From NCBI RefSeq assembly GCF_014237875.1, contig NZ_JACJVJ010000001.1:1414501-1478500 (forward strand): a DNA stretch of 64,000 nucleotides. Reading direction: 5' to 3'. The number at the start of each line of letters is the position of its first letter. Within the stretch, counting starts at the first letter, position 1. Both the position numbers and the translations under genes were made by a program. This document shows, piece by piece, positions 38,563 to 46,815 of the stretch. The notes below the pieces were generated by a model. The model ran no database searches, was not told where the DNA came from, and saw nothing but the letters and a program-made list of their open reading frames with translations. The stretch is from Parasphingopyxis marina (lineage in GTDB: Bacteria > Pseudomonadota > Alphaproteobacteria > Sphingomonadales > Sphingomonadaceae).

Positions 38563-39534
38563 GTGCAATTCACGCTCGACGAGTTGCGTACGGCGGCGGA
38601 GCGCGTCCACCGCGAGATGGCACCGACCCCGCAATATCCCTGGCCGCTGCTCGGCGAGCGGCTGGGCTGCGAAGTCTGGGTGAAGCATGAAAATCACACG
38701 CCGACCGGCGCCTTCAAGGCCCGCGGCGCGATCACCTATATCGACTGGCTGAAACGCGAGCATCCTGAGGTGCCGGGCATCATCACCGCGACCCGTGGCA
38801 ATCACGGCCAGGCGCAGACGCGGGCCGCAATCGTGGCGGGGCTGGAGGCGGTGATCTACGTGCCCCATGGCAATTCGCAGGAGAAGAACCGGGCGATGCG
38901 CGGCTTCGGCGCCGAGCTGATCGAGCATGGCAGCGATTTCGACGAGGCGCGGGTCGAGGCCGGGCGGGTGGCCAAGGAACGGGGTCTGTGGCCCGTTCCG
39001 GCCTTCCACAAGGAACTGGCGCGCGGCGTCGCCACCTATGGGCTGGAGCTGTTCGATGCGGCGGGCGAACTCGACGCCGTCTATGTGCCGATCGGCTGCG
39101 GCTCGGGGATTTGCGGGACGATCGCTGCGCGCGACGCCTTGGGCATGAAAACCGAGATTATCGGCGTCGTTGCGAGCGGCGCGCCGGGCGCCAAGCTATC
39201 CTTCGAAGCGGGCAAGGTGGTCGAGACCAACGAGGCGCGAACCTTTGCGGACGGCGCGGCGGTGCGCGTGCCGGTGGCCGAGGCGCTGGCCATTTATGGC
39301 GAAGGCGCGAGCCGGATCGTGGCGGTGGACGATGCCGATACCGCCGAAGCGATGCGCATATTGTGGCAGGACACGCATAATCTCGTCGAGGGCGCCGGGG
39401 CGCTCAGCCTCGCCGGGCTGATAGCGGAACGCGACGCGATGGCCGGCAAGCGGGTCGGGGTGATCGTTTCGGGCGGCAATATTGATCAGTCGATGGCGGC
39501 AGAAGTGCTGGCAGGCGGGACGCCGCAGGCCTAG
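38563..39534 (+). CDS. PLP-dependent threonine/serine dehydratase family protein
   Basis: A 323-residue fold-type II PLP enzyme. The PLP Lys52 is in TPTGAFKARGA, the phosphate-binding loop is GCGSGICGT, and ATRGNHGQAQTRAA is the usual Asn-Gly loop. The start is GTG 38563 just after the leuB stop. There is no C-terminal ACT regulatory domain, so it is the short catabolic-like type rather than the allosteric biosynthetic IlvA. Substrate (threonine, serine or a hydroxyaspartate) cannot be decided from sequence; proximity to leuB would suit a role in branched amino acid synthesis. Confidence 0.87.
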   Translation: MQFTLDELRTAAERVHREMAPTPQYPWPLLGERLGCEVWVKHENHTPTGAFKARGAITYIDWLKREHPEVPGIITATRGNHGQAQTRAAIVAGLEAVIYVPHGNSQEKNRAMRGFGAELIEHGSDFDEARVEAGRVAKERGLWPVPAFHKELARGVATYGLELFDAAGELDAVYVPIGCGSGICGTIAARDALGMKTEIIGVVASGAPGAKLSFEAGKVVETNEARTFADGAAVRVPVAEALAIYGEGASRIVAVDDADTAEAMRILWQDTHNLVEGAGALSLAGLIAERDAMAGKRVGVIVSGGNIDQSMAAEVLAGGTPQA

Positions 39535-39905
39535 GCCGCGCCTTCCGGCAGTTTCGAAAGCACCGCCACCTGCAATCCGTCCGGCGCTTCGCTGAAATAG
39601 ATGCGCTCGCCATGCATATCCATCGGGCCTTTGACGTCCAGGCCATTGGCTTTGGCGGTTTGCGCATAGGCGTCGGCATCGTCGACGACGATATGGAGCA
39701 TCATGCCTTCGGGCATATGCTCGCTGGCCGCCCAGATTTCGGTCCAGCTCGCTTCTCCCGCCGGGAAGACGGCGCCCTGAAAGCCATCGCCTTCGCCCAT
39801 ATCGCGCTCGCCGATTCCCCAGCCTTTCGCGCCGAGGAAATCCGCCAATCCGCGCGCATCTTCCTCGGGTTTGACGGTGCAGAAGCGGATTCCGAAGACG
39901 GCCAT
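39531..39905 (-). CDS. VOC family (glyoxalase/bleomycin-resistance-like) protein
   Basis: A 124-residue vicinal-oxygen-chelate protein. It contains the VOC pattern of two beta-alpha-beta modules: FGIRFCTVKPEEDARGLADFLGAKGW at the start and MMLHIVVDDADAYAQTAKANGLDVKGP in the second half, ending YFSEAPDGLQVAVLS. Substrate is unknown. RBS AAGGAGAA is well placed before ATG 39905. Its stop overlaps that of the convergent dehydratase gene by 4 bases. The gene is divergent from metZ across 105 bases that include an inverted repeat. Confidence 0.82.
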   Translation of the reverse strand: MAVFGIRFCTVKPEEDARGLADFLGAKGWGIGERDMGEGDGFQGAVFPAGEASWTEIWAASEHMPEGMMLHIVVDDADAYAQTAKANGLDVKGPMDMHGERIYFSEAPDGLQVAVLSKLPEGAA

Positions 39906-39951
39906 GATCAATTCTCCTTGTGCGCCGCCAACATATTCATGGGGGCGGGAG

Positions 39952-40001
39952 TTTGCCAAGGACGCGATGCGCATTGACGGGGCGGGCCCCGGCTTGGCAA
40001 A
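39952..40001 (+). promoter_or_regulatory. Inverted repeat in the metZ leader
   Basis: TTTGCCAAG (39952-39960) and CTTGGCAAA (39993-40001) are perfect 9-base arms around 32 bases that contain a small palindrome ATGCGCAT and GGGGC/GCCCC. The right arm ends 9 bases before the metZ ATG, so folding would cover the place of a ribosome binding site, and no normal SD is seen. It could be a cis-regulatory RNA or an operator. It does not show the conserved bases I know for the SAM-II riboswitch. Confidence 0.4.
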
Positions 40002-40010
40002 GCGGGCGCG

Positions 40011-41219
40011 ATGAAAAAACTGACCGGCCAAGACCGCGAAACGACCGCGAAATGGAAGCCCGCCACGCAGGCCGTGCGCGGCGGTACCGCGCGTTCCGAA
40101 TGGGGGGAGACGTCCGAGGCGATCTTCCTCACCTCCGGCTACGCCTATGATTGCGCGGCCGATGCCGCGGCGCGCTTCGCGGGCGAGCAGGAGGGGATGA
40201 CCTATTCCCGGCTGCAGAATCCGACCGTAGAGATGCTGGAAGAGCGGATTTCGCTGATGGAAGGGGCCGAGGCCACGCGCTGCACGGCGACCGGCATGGC
40301 GGCGATGACGGCGGCCCTGCTCTGCCAGCTGGAGCAAGGCGATCATGTCGTTGCGGGCCGGGCGCTGTTCGGATCGTGCCGCTGGCTCACCGATACGCTG
40401 CTTCCGAAGTTCGGCATCGAAACGACCACCGTGGACGCGCGCGATCCCGATCTGTGGAAAGCGGCGATCCAGCCCAACACCAAGGCCTTCTTCTTCGAAA
40501 CCCCTGCGAATCCGACGATGGATGTCGTTGATATGCAAGCGGTCTGCGATCTGGCGCGGGAGAATGGCATCGTCTCGATCGTCGACAATGCCTTCGCGAC
40601 GCCTGCGCTGCAAAGGCCGATGGACTATGGCGCGGATATCGTCGCCTATAGCGCGACCAAGATGATGGACGGGCAGGGCCGGGTGCTCGCCGGAGCCGTC
40701 TGCGGGACGGAAGATTTCATCCTGAACACGCTGCTGCCCTTCACCCGCAACACCGGGCCGACCTTGTCGGCGTTCAACGCCTGGGTGGTGCTCAAGGGGC
40801 TCGAAACGCTCTCGCTGCGCATCCACCGGCAAAGCGAAAATGCGCTGCATGTCGGGCGTTTCCTCGAAGCGCGGGTGCCGCGCATCCTCCATCCGGGGCT
40901 GCCCAGCCATCCGCAGCACAATCTCGCGATGAGCCAGATGTCCGCCTGCGGGCCGATCTTCTCCTTCTCGCTCGATGGCGGGCGCAAACAGGCGCACGGT
41001 CTGCTCGACGCGCTGGAGCTGGTCGATATTTCGAACAATATCGGCGATTCGCGTAGCCTGATGACGCATCCGTCCTCGACCACCCATAGCGGCCTTTCCG
41101 AAGAGGCGCGCGCGGAGATGGGCGTCGACGAAGGCATGCTGCGGATCAATGTCGGGCTCGAAGACCCCGAGGACCTGATCCAGGATCTCGACGGCGCGCT
41201 GAGGGCGGTGGGGCTGTGA
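40011..41219 (+). CDS. metZ: O-succinylhomoserine sulfhydrylase
   Basis: A 402-residue PLP enzyme of the Cys/Met metabolism family. Landmarks are TSGYAYDCAADAAARFAGE, YSRLQNPTVEMLEERI, CTATGMAAM, ETPANPTMDVVD, VDNAFATP and the PLP Lys in YSATKMMDGQGR, ending GMLRINVGLEDPEDLIQDL. It makes homocysteine from O-succinylhomoserine and sulfide. It is the first of four overlapping genes (metZ-apaG-lysR-GNAT). Confidence 0.94.
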   Translation: MKKLTGQDRETTAKWKPATQAVRGGTARSEWGETSEAIFLTSGYAYDCAADAAARFAGEQEGMTYSRLQNPTVEMLEERISLMEGAEATRCTATGMAAMTAALLCQLEQGDHVVAGRALFGSCRWLTDTLLPKFGIETTTVDARDPDLWKAAIQPNTKAFFFETPANPTMDVVDMQAVCDLARENGIVSIVDNAFATPALQRPMDYGADIVAYSATKMMDGQGRVLAGAVCGTEDFILNTLLPFTRNTGPTLSAFNAWVVLKGLETLSLRIHRQSENALHVGRFLEARVPRILHPGLPSHPQHNLAMSQMSACGPIFSFSLDGGRKQAHGLLDALELVDISNNIGDSRSLMTHPSSTTHSGLSEEARAEMGVDEGMLRINVGLEDPEDLIQDLDGALRAVGL

Positions 41220-41614
41220 ACGCGCTGTTTCCCCATGCTGCACGCACCGGCGATGTCGTCGTCCGGGTCGCGGTCAGCTTCCTGCCCGAACAATCGGAAC
41301 TTTCAAAGGAACGTTGGTTCTGGGCCTATCATATCCGCATCGAAAATAGCGGCGATGCCCCGGTGCAATTGCTGACGCGTCACTGGGTCATCACCGATGC
41401 CCGTGGCTACAAGCAGGACGTTGAAGGAGAAGGCGTGGTCGGCGAGCAGCCGATGATCGCGCCCGGCGAGTCCTTCGATTATGTCTCGGGCTGCCCGCTC
41501 GCGACGCCGACCGGCACGATGGAAGGCAGCTACCGGATGCTGCGTGCCGACGGTTCCCATTTCGATGCCGAAATCCCGTGCTTCCCGCTCGTCGGCCCGG
41601 CAGTCACCGGATGA
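41216..41614 (+). CDS. apaG: ApaG family protein
   Basis: A 132-residue ApaG (DUF525), a small beta-sandwich protein. The family motifs are visible: AYHIRIENSGDAPVQLLTRHWVITDARG and VVGEQPMIAPGESFDYVSGCPLATPTGTMEGSY. The name derives from the cobalt-resistance association in enterobacteria; the molecular activity is not settled. The GTG start overlaps the metZ stop by 4 bases and the stop overlaps the next ATG, so its translation is coupled on both sides. Confidence 0.92.
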   Translation: MNALFPHAARTGDVVVRVAVSFLPEQSELSKERWFWAYHIRIENSGDAPVQLLTRHWVITDARGYKQDVEGEGVVGEQPMIAPGESFDYVSGCPLATPTGTMEGSYRMLRADGSHFDAEIPCFPLVGPAVTG

Positions 41615-42366
41615 AACGGACCCTTCTCCCGCTGAACGGGCTGCGCGTTTTCGATGCGGCTGCGCGGCACCTCTCCTTCACCCGGGCGGCCGACGAACTC
41701 GCGGTGACGCCGGCGGCGGTCGGCCAGCAGATCCGCGCGCTCGAGGATACGCTGGGCGTCGTGTTGTTCCGCCGCACGCCCAAGGGTCTGGAACTGACGC
41801 CCGAGGGCGAGCGCGGGCTCGATGCACTGCGCGCCGGCTTCCTGCAGTTCGAGGACAGTGTCCGGGCGATGCGGCAGGGCCAGTCCTCCAACCGCCTCAC
41901 CATCGCCGCGCCGCGCGATTTCAGCCGCTACTGGCTACTGCCGCGGCTGGCGGACTATGCGAAGATCGAGCCCGACCTGCATTTCCAGCTGATCGCCGCC
42001 GACGATCCGCTCGATTTTACCGAGGCCAATCTCGACCTCGCCATTCGCCTTGTCGACGGGCCCGGCGATCTGGAAGGCGTGAAGCTGGGCGAGCCCGAAG
42101 CGGTCTGGGTCGGCGAAGGCGATCTCATCTGCTGGGAAGGCGGCAAGGCCGAGGAAATCCGGCTGATCCTTGCCGATGCGGGGCTTGCGCTGGAAGCCGC
42201 GCGGGCGGGGTTCGGACGGGCGCGGGTGCCGCGCCTGCTCGCCGAGGCGGCCGATATGAAGATCGGCGCCAGCGAAGAGGCGCGTCGCACCTATTGGCTG
42301 ATGGCGCCGCTCCCGCAATGGCGGCAGAAAAAGGTGCGCGATCTGGTAGCTGCGCTGACGGCCTGA
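41611..42366 (+). CDS. LysR family transcriptional regulator, short GcvA-like
   Basis: A 251-residue regulator, shorter than the usual 290-310 of LysR proteins. The N-terminal winged helix-turn-helix is complete: LNGLRVFDAAARHLSFTRAADELAVTPAAVGQQIRALEDTLGVVLFRR (about residues 8-55) with the GcvA-like pattern. The effector domain is reduced: after LAIRLVDGPGDLEG the usual second lobe is partly missing. It overlaps apaG and the GNAT gene, which suggests it may control its own operon. Effector unknown. Confidence 0.88.
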   Translation: MKRTLLPLNGLRVFDAAARHLSFTRAADELAVTPAAVGQQIRALEDTLGVVLFRRTPKGLELTPEGERGLDALRAGFLQFEDSVRAMRQGQSSNRLTIAAPRDFSRYWLLPRLADYAKIEPDLHFQLIAADDPLDFTEANLDLAIRLVDGPGDLEGVKLGEPEAVWVGEGDLICWEGGKAEEIRLILADAGLALEAARAGFGRARVPRLLAEAADMKIGASEEARRTYWLMAPLPQWRQKKVRDLVAALTA

Positions 42367-42896
42367 TGGCTGATCTTCCGACGCTGACGACCGGAAGGCT
42401 GGTCCTGCGCGCGCTCGCCCGAAGCGACGCCGAGGCGATGCATCATTTCTTCTCCGACGAGGAAGCGATGACCTGGTGGTCGGACGGTCCGCACAAGACG
42501 CTGCAGGAGACCGCCGACTATGTGAAGGTCAATGCGAGCGGCGAACGCTATCTCACTTGGGCGATTACCGAAGATGGCGGCGAGGCGCTGGGCTGGATTG
42601 CCGTCATTCCCGGCCGCGACGGCGTTGCCGAAATCGGCTATAATCTTCGCCGCAGCCATTGGCGGCGGGGGCTTGTCGGCGAAGCGCTTTCCGAGATTAT
42701 TCGCCATTGTTTCGAGGAGCGGGGATTGCGGCGCCTGACCGCCGACACCGATCCCGACAATGCCGGATCGAACGCATTGCTCGAAAAGTTGGGTTTCCAG
42801 CGTGAAGGCTATCTGCGCGAGGAATGGACGACCCATATCGGCATCCGCGACAGCATCATCTGGGCGCTTCTCAAGCGGGAATGGGAAGCGCGCTAG
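42366..42896 (+). CDS. GNAT family N-acetyltransferase (RimJ/RimL-like)
   Basis: A 176-residue GNAT protein with the RimJ/RimL-like opening LTTGRLVLRALARSDAEAMHHFFSD and the acetyl-CoA loop SHWRRGLVGEALSEI (about 96-110), then NAGSNALLEKLGFQREGYLRE. The ATG overlaps the lysR stop by one base (TGATG). Substrate unknown; relatives modify ribosomal protein N-termini or antibiotics. Its stop overlaps the stop of the convergent TM2 gene. Confidence 0.87.
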   Translation: MADLPTLTTGRLVLRALARSDAEAMHHFFSDEEAMTWWSDGPHKTLQETADYVKVNASGERYLTWAITEDGGEALGWIAVIPGRDGVAEIGYNLRRSHWRRGLVGEALSEIIRHCFEERGLRRLTADTDPDNAGSNALLEKLGFQREGYLREEWTTHIGIRDSIIWALLKREWEAR

Positions 42897-43429
42897 GCGA
42901 AGGTCGATCCGAGGGCATTTTGCGGCCGGGGCCGCACGGCCTTGCGGTACAGGTCCGGAATGAAAAACACGTCGAGCAACATCCATATCGACGCGGCGAC
43001 CATGATCAGCATGCCGACCAGGGCGACGTCTCCGTCATTCTTGTCGAATGTGCTCATCCAGACGAGCAACCATCCGAAGACCCATCCGCCGACCTGCGTC
43101 ACCGCCGAGCGATAGGCGCCGAGATAGAAGCGATGGGCACTGAGCGTGCAGGCCAGGAACCAGAGGAGATAGGCCATGGCCTTCGATTTTTCGGCGGCCG
43201 GTGCCGGCTGCGCCGCCGCCGCGGCCGTGAGACCCGGCCCATCGCCCGTTCCGAAATCGCCCTCTCCGGCGGCTGCGCGGGCGCGTTCGGCCTGGATAAA
43301 GGCCTCGCGCTTGCGCGCCATCTCTTCGTCGGGCTCTCCCTTGCGACCGAAAGCCGCAGTCGGCTGCGCCGTTTCGCCGGTTCCGTCCGGCTGTCCCTTG
43401 CGTCCGAAAACCGCCGATTGCATGGCCAC
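42893..43429 (-). CDS. TM2 domain-containing membrane protein with repeated N-terminal motif
   Basis: A 178-residue protein. The C-terminal half is a TM2 domain: MAYLLWFLACTLSAHRFYLGAY (about residues 85-106) followed by a second membrane segment VALVGMLIMVAASIWMLLDVFF. The N-terminal cytoplasmic region contains a twice-repeated motif, FGRKGQPD at 8-15 and FGRKGEPD at 27-34, then an Ala-rich linker. TM2 proteins have no settled function. The repeat may be a binding motif. Starts M1 and M3 are both possible. It lies downstream of parE in the same direction. Confidence 0.83.
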   Translation of the reverse strand: MAMQSAVFGRKGQPDGTGETAQPTAAFGRKGEPDEEMARKREAFIQAERARAAAGEGDFGTGDGPGLTAAAAAQPAPAAEKSKAMAYLLWFLACTLSAHRFYLGAYRSAVTQVGGWVFGWLLVWMSTFDKNDGDVALVGMLIMVAASIWMLLDVFFIPDLYRKAVRPRPQNALGSTFA

Positions 43430-43489
43430 GCTCCCTTTGCAGGCAAGGGGTTAGGCCGATTTTGCAAAGATTCGGTTTAGCGGAGCGTA

Positions 43490-45469
43490 TCAGGCGTCGA
43501 TCGCGTCTTCGTCCAGCGCTGCGGCATTTTCCTGGATGAAGGCGAAACGGTGTTCGGGGTGCTTGCCCATCAGCCGGTCGACCAGGTCTTTGACCACCGC
43601 CTGCTTTTCATAGGATTCAGGCAGCTTCACGCGGAGCAGGGAGCGGGTTTCGGGGTTCATCGTCGTTTCGCGCAGCTGCCCCGGGTTCATCTCGCCAAGG
43701 CCCTTGAAGCGCGAAACCTCCACCTTCTTGCCCTTGAACACGCCGTTCTCGATATCCTCGCGCTCGGTCTCGTCCTGCGCGTAGAGGCTCTGGCCGCTCG
43801 CGGTAAGGCGATAGAGCGGCGGGCGGGCGAGGTAGAGATGCCCGTCCTTCACCAACGGCGCCATTTCCTGGAAGAAGAAGGTCATCAGCAGGGTCGCGAT
43901 ATGCGCCCCGTCGACATCGGCATCGGTCATGATGACGATGCGCTCATAACGCAGCTGCGAAGGGTCGCACTGGTCGCGCGTGCCGCAGCCCAGGGCCAGG
44001 TTGATATCGGCGATTTCGGTATTGGCGCCTATCTTCGCCATCGTCGCCGAGGCGACGTTCAGGATCTTGCCGCGAATCGGGAGTACGGCCTGCGTCTTCC
44101 GGTCGCGCGCCTGTTTGGCCGACCCGCCGGCGCTGTCGCCTTCGACGATGAACAGCTCGGTGCCTTCGGGCCCGGCTTCGGAACAGTCGGTCAGCTTGCC
44201 CGGCAGACGCAGCTTGCGCGCGCTGGTCGCGGTCTTGCGCTTGACCTCTTTCTCGGCCTTACGCGCCAGCCGCTCGTCCATCCGCTCCATCGTATAGGTC
44301 AGCAGCGCCTTGCCGCGTTCCATATTGTCGGAAAGGAAATGGTCGAAATGATCGCGCACCGCATTCTCGACGAGTTTCGCGGCCTCGGGGCTGGTCAGCC
44401 TGTCCTTGGTCTGGCTCTGGAATTGCGGATCGCGCAGGAACACCGAGAGCATGAGCTCGGAGCCCGCCATGATATCCTCCGCGGTGATCCCGTTGGCCTT
44501 CTTGTTGCCGACGAGTTCGCCGAACGCGCGGATACCCTTGACGAGCGCGGTGCGCAGCCCGGCTTCATGGGTGCCGCCGTCGCGCGTGGGAATCGTGTTG
44601 CAATAATAGCTGTAGGCGCCGTCCGAATAGAGCGGCCAGGCGACTGCCCATTCGACCGAACCCTGGCTGTCGGGGAAATCCTGCTTGCCGGAGAAGAAGT
44701 CGCTGGTCGCGCACGGGCGTTCGCCGACCTCTTCCTTCAGATGATCGGCAAGGCCGCCGGGAAACTGGAAGACGGCTTCGGCCGGCGTATCGTCCTTGAT
44801 CAGCTCCGGCGCGCATTTCCAGCGGATTTCGACGCCGGCGAACAGATAGGCTTTCGAACGGGCCAGCGCGTGCAGCCGCGCGGGCTTGAACATCGCCTTC
44901 TCGCCGAAAATCTCCGGATCGGGCACGAAGGAAACGCTGGTGCCGCGCCGGTTGGGCGTGTCGCCGATCTTTTTCAGCTTGGAGGTCGGCTCGCCGCGGC
45001 TGAAGCTCTGGCTGAAAACCTCCTTGTTCTTGGCGACTTCGATTACGGTATCCGAGGACAGCGCGTTGACGACGCTGACGCCGACGCCGTGCAGGCCGCC
45101 GGACGTCGCATAGGCCTTGTTCGAGAATTTGCCGCCCGAGTGGAGCGTCGTCATGATCACTTCGAGCGCCGATTTCTTCGGAAATTTCGGGTGCGGGTCA
45201 ATCGGGATGCCGCGGCCATTATCGGCGATGGTCAGCTTGTTGCCGGGTTCCAGCGTCACCTCGATCCGGTTGGCATGGCCGGCCACGGCCTCGTCCATCG
45301 AATTGTCGAGCACTTCGGCGGCGAGATGGTGCAGCGCGCGCTCGTCGGTGCCGCCGATATACATGCCGGGCCGCCTCCGGACGGGCTCCAGCCCTTCCAG
45401 AACCTCGATCGAGGAGGCGTCATAGCCGTCGGACGAACCGTCCGAGCCGCCGGAAAACAGGTCGGTCAT
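43490..45469 (-). CDS. parE: DNA topoisomerase IV subunit B
   Basis: A 659-residue type II topoisomerase ATPase subunit. GHKL ATPase motifs EVLDNSMDEAVAGH, DNGRGIPIDPHPKFPKKSALEV and GGLHGVGVSVVNALS are in the N-terminal 120 residues, followed by the transducer and a TOPRIM domain with EGDSAGGSAKQARDRKTQAVLPIRGKILNV and DADVDGAHI. The short length and TDLFSGG start fit ParE rather than GyrB. It works with ParC to decatenate chromosomes. Confidence 0.95.
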   Translation of the reverse strand: MTDLFSGGSDGSSDGYDASSIEVLEGLEPVRRRPGMYIGGTDERALHHLAAEVLDNSMDEAVAGHANRIEVTLEPGNKLTIADNGRGIPIDPHPKFPKKSALEVIMTTLHSGGKFSNKAYATSGGLHGVGVSVVNALSSDTVIEVAKNKEVFSQSFSRGEPTSKLKKIGDTPNRRGTSVSFVPDPEIFGEKAMFKPARLHALARSKAYLFAGVEIRWKCAPELIKDDTPAEAVFQFPGGLADHLKEEVGERPCATSDFFSGKQDFPDSQGSVEWAVAWPLYSDGAYSYYCNTIPTRDGGTHEAGLRTALVKGIRAFGELVGNKKANGITAEDIMAGSELMLSVFLRDPQFQSQTKDRLTSPEAAKLVENAVRDHFDHFLSDNMERGKALLTYTMERMDERLARKAEKEVKRKTATSARKLRLPGKLTDCSEAGPEGTELFIVEGDSAGGSAKQARDRKTQAVLPIRGKILNVASATMAKIGANTEIADINLALGCGTRDQCDPSQLRYERIVIMTDADVDGAHIATLLMTFFFQEMAPLVKDGHLYLARPPLYRLTASGQSLYAQDETEREDIENGVFKGKKVEVSRFKGLGEMNPGQLRETTMNPETRSLLRVKLPESYEKQAVVKDLVDRLMGKHPEHRFAFIQENAAALDEDAIDA

Positions 45470-45502
45470 GCGCGCTTCTATAGGAATCGGGGAGTCCGGG
45501 CG

Positions 45503-46522
45503 CTAGCGCTCGGTCGGTGTTTTATCCCCAACATCGCGCCAAGGCTGGCCGGTAAACCGCCTGAAACGGTCGCGAAAGCGCCAGAGCGCGGTAATCCGGC
45601 GTTCGGCGATGCCGGGCAAGCTTAGCGGATCGAGGCCGGTCCAGGGGAGATAGGGATTGCGCCGCCCATAGGCCCAGATCTCGACGCGCGTCGACGGCCG
45701 CACCGAAGGCCCGCGCGCATGGAAGCCGAACGTGTCGCCGACGACCAGCGTGTTGGCGGGCACGGCGAACTGGCGGGGCGGCGGCAAGCCGAGCGCCGGC
45801 AGTTCCGCGGGTGTGACTCGAAACGATCCCCGCGAGGAAAGGCGATCGAGGCCTTCCGGTGCCTTCAGGCTCATCTGCCGTTCCCATTCCAGCCGTTCGG
45901 GGGTCAGCCGGTGCGAGCCGGGGACGTAGCAAAAGGGGCCTTCATCTTCGGCGACATCGGTGAGGAACAGCCAGGCCTTCACCGTCGGGTGGAAGGTGTC
46001 GGCGTGGAAATGGGTCTGCGGATCGGGATCGGCCTCGCGCACATGGCTGAGAATGGACTGGATATAGTTGAGCGGTTCCTGGTCGAAGCTCCCCGCATAG
46101 CGAATGAGGCCGCGCCATTCGGGATGGGCGAGCAACGAACGCAGGTCGGGGATCGCGGCGAGCAATTTGGGATCGATCGCGAAGCGCCGGGTGATGGTAT
46201 CGCCCTGCACCATATCCCGCGCCGGGCCGCGATAGGCGAGAACCGTGTCGCGGAGGCGCGCAAATTCCTCGGCGGGCAGGAAATCGCGCTTCTCGACGAA
46301 CCCGTTGCGATCGAAGGCTTCGCGTTCCGCCGGATCGATCAGCCGAGCGAGCCGCGCCCGCCTTTTCGCGGCCATCGCATGCGCGTGCTTCACCCGCGAG
46401 ACGTGGAGGCCGCACGCGTTCAGTCGTTTCGAGCCGATCAGCGGATTCTTCGAAAAATTCTTCGCGCCGGTCGCGAGCTGCGCCAGCCACCAGGGGGCGA
46501 GAAGATAGCGGGCGGGGTTCAT
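45503..46522 (-). CDS. Phytanoyl-CoA dioxygenase family protein
   Basis: A 339-residue non-heme Fe(II)/2-oxoglutarate oxygenase. The iron facial triad is visible as HFHADTFHP (His-x-Asp, about residues 177-185) and the later His in GDTFGFHARG, followed by RPSTRVEIWAYGR whose Arg would bind 2-oxoglutarate. GPFCYVPGSHRLT is the usual loop between them. The first 55 residues (NPARYLLAPWWLAQLATGAKNF) are extra to the core. Substrate is unknown. Confidence 0.85.
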   Translation of the reverse strand: MNPARYLLAPWWLAQLATGAKNFSKNPLIGSKRLNACGLHVSRVKHAHAMAAKRRARLARLIDPAEREAFDRNGFVEKRDFLPAEEFARLRDTVLAYRGPARDMVQGDTITRRFAIDPKLLAAIPDLRSLLAHPEWRGLIRYAGSFDQEPLNYIQSILSHVREADPDPQTHFHADTFHPTVKAWLFLTDVAEDEGPFCYVPGSHRLTPERLEWERQMSLKAPEGLDRLSSRGSFRVTPAELPALGLPPPRQFAVPANTLVVGDTFGFHARGPSVRPSTRVEIWAYGRRNPYLPWTGLDPLSLPGIAERRITALWRFRDRFRRFTGQPWRDVGDKTPTER

Positions 46523-46554
46523 GGCGCCCTTTTAGCTGCGCATGCGAGAAAAGG

Positions 46555-46809
46555 TTAGCCGCTTCGCGCGCGGACCCATTTGAGCGCGCCTTCTTCCATA
46601 CCCTTGAACTTCGGTGCGTCCTCGAGCGGCGCCGCGAGCAGCGCCGTGCCCTTGGGAAGCGCCCATTTGACCTTGTGATAGAGCTTCGAGCGGGTCAGCG
46701 GGCTCTCGACGAGCAGCAGGCCCGGCCGGAGCTCGAAATGGTCGAGCGCGAAAAGCAACTCCGCGTCGATATCGCAGCCGGGTTCGTGCCAGACGAGATA
46801 GAGCGCCAC
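46555..46809 (-). CDS. Hypothetical 84-residue protein between gcrA and dioxygenase
   Basis: A small soluble ORF (MALYLVWHEPGCDIDAELLFALDHFELRPG...) lying 6 bases after the gcrA stop and 32 bases before the dioxygenase gene, all on the minus strand. It has one Cys, no signal peptide or membrane segment, and a basic C-terminus. Codon use follows the neighbours, which supports it being real. No family is recognised. Confidence 0.65.
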   Translation of the reverse strand: MALYLVWHEPGCDIDAELLFALDHFELRPGLLLVESPLTRSKLYHKVKWALPKGTALLAAPLEDAPKFKGMEEGALKWVRARSG

Positions 46810-46815
46810 GTCGGC

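Noticed and set aside
39906-41243. Long N-terminal extension of the VOC protein frame
   Set aside because: Antisense to metZ; the true start has a strong RBS and gives a normal VOC length.
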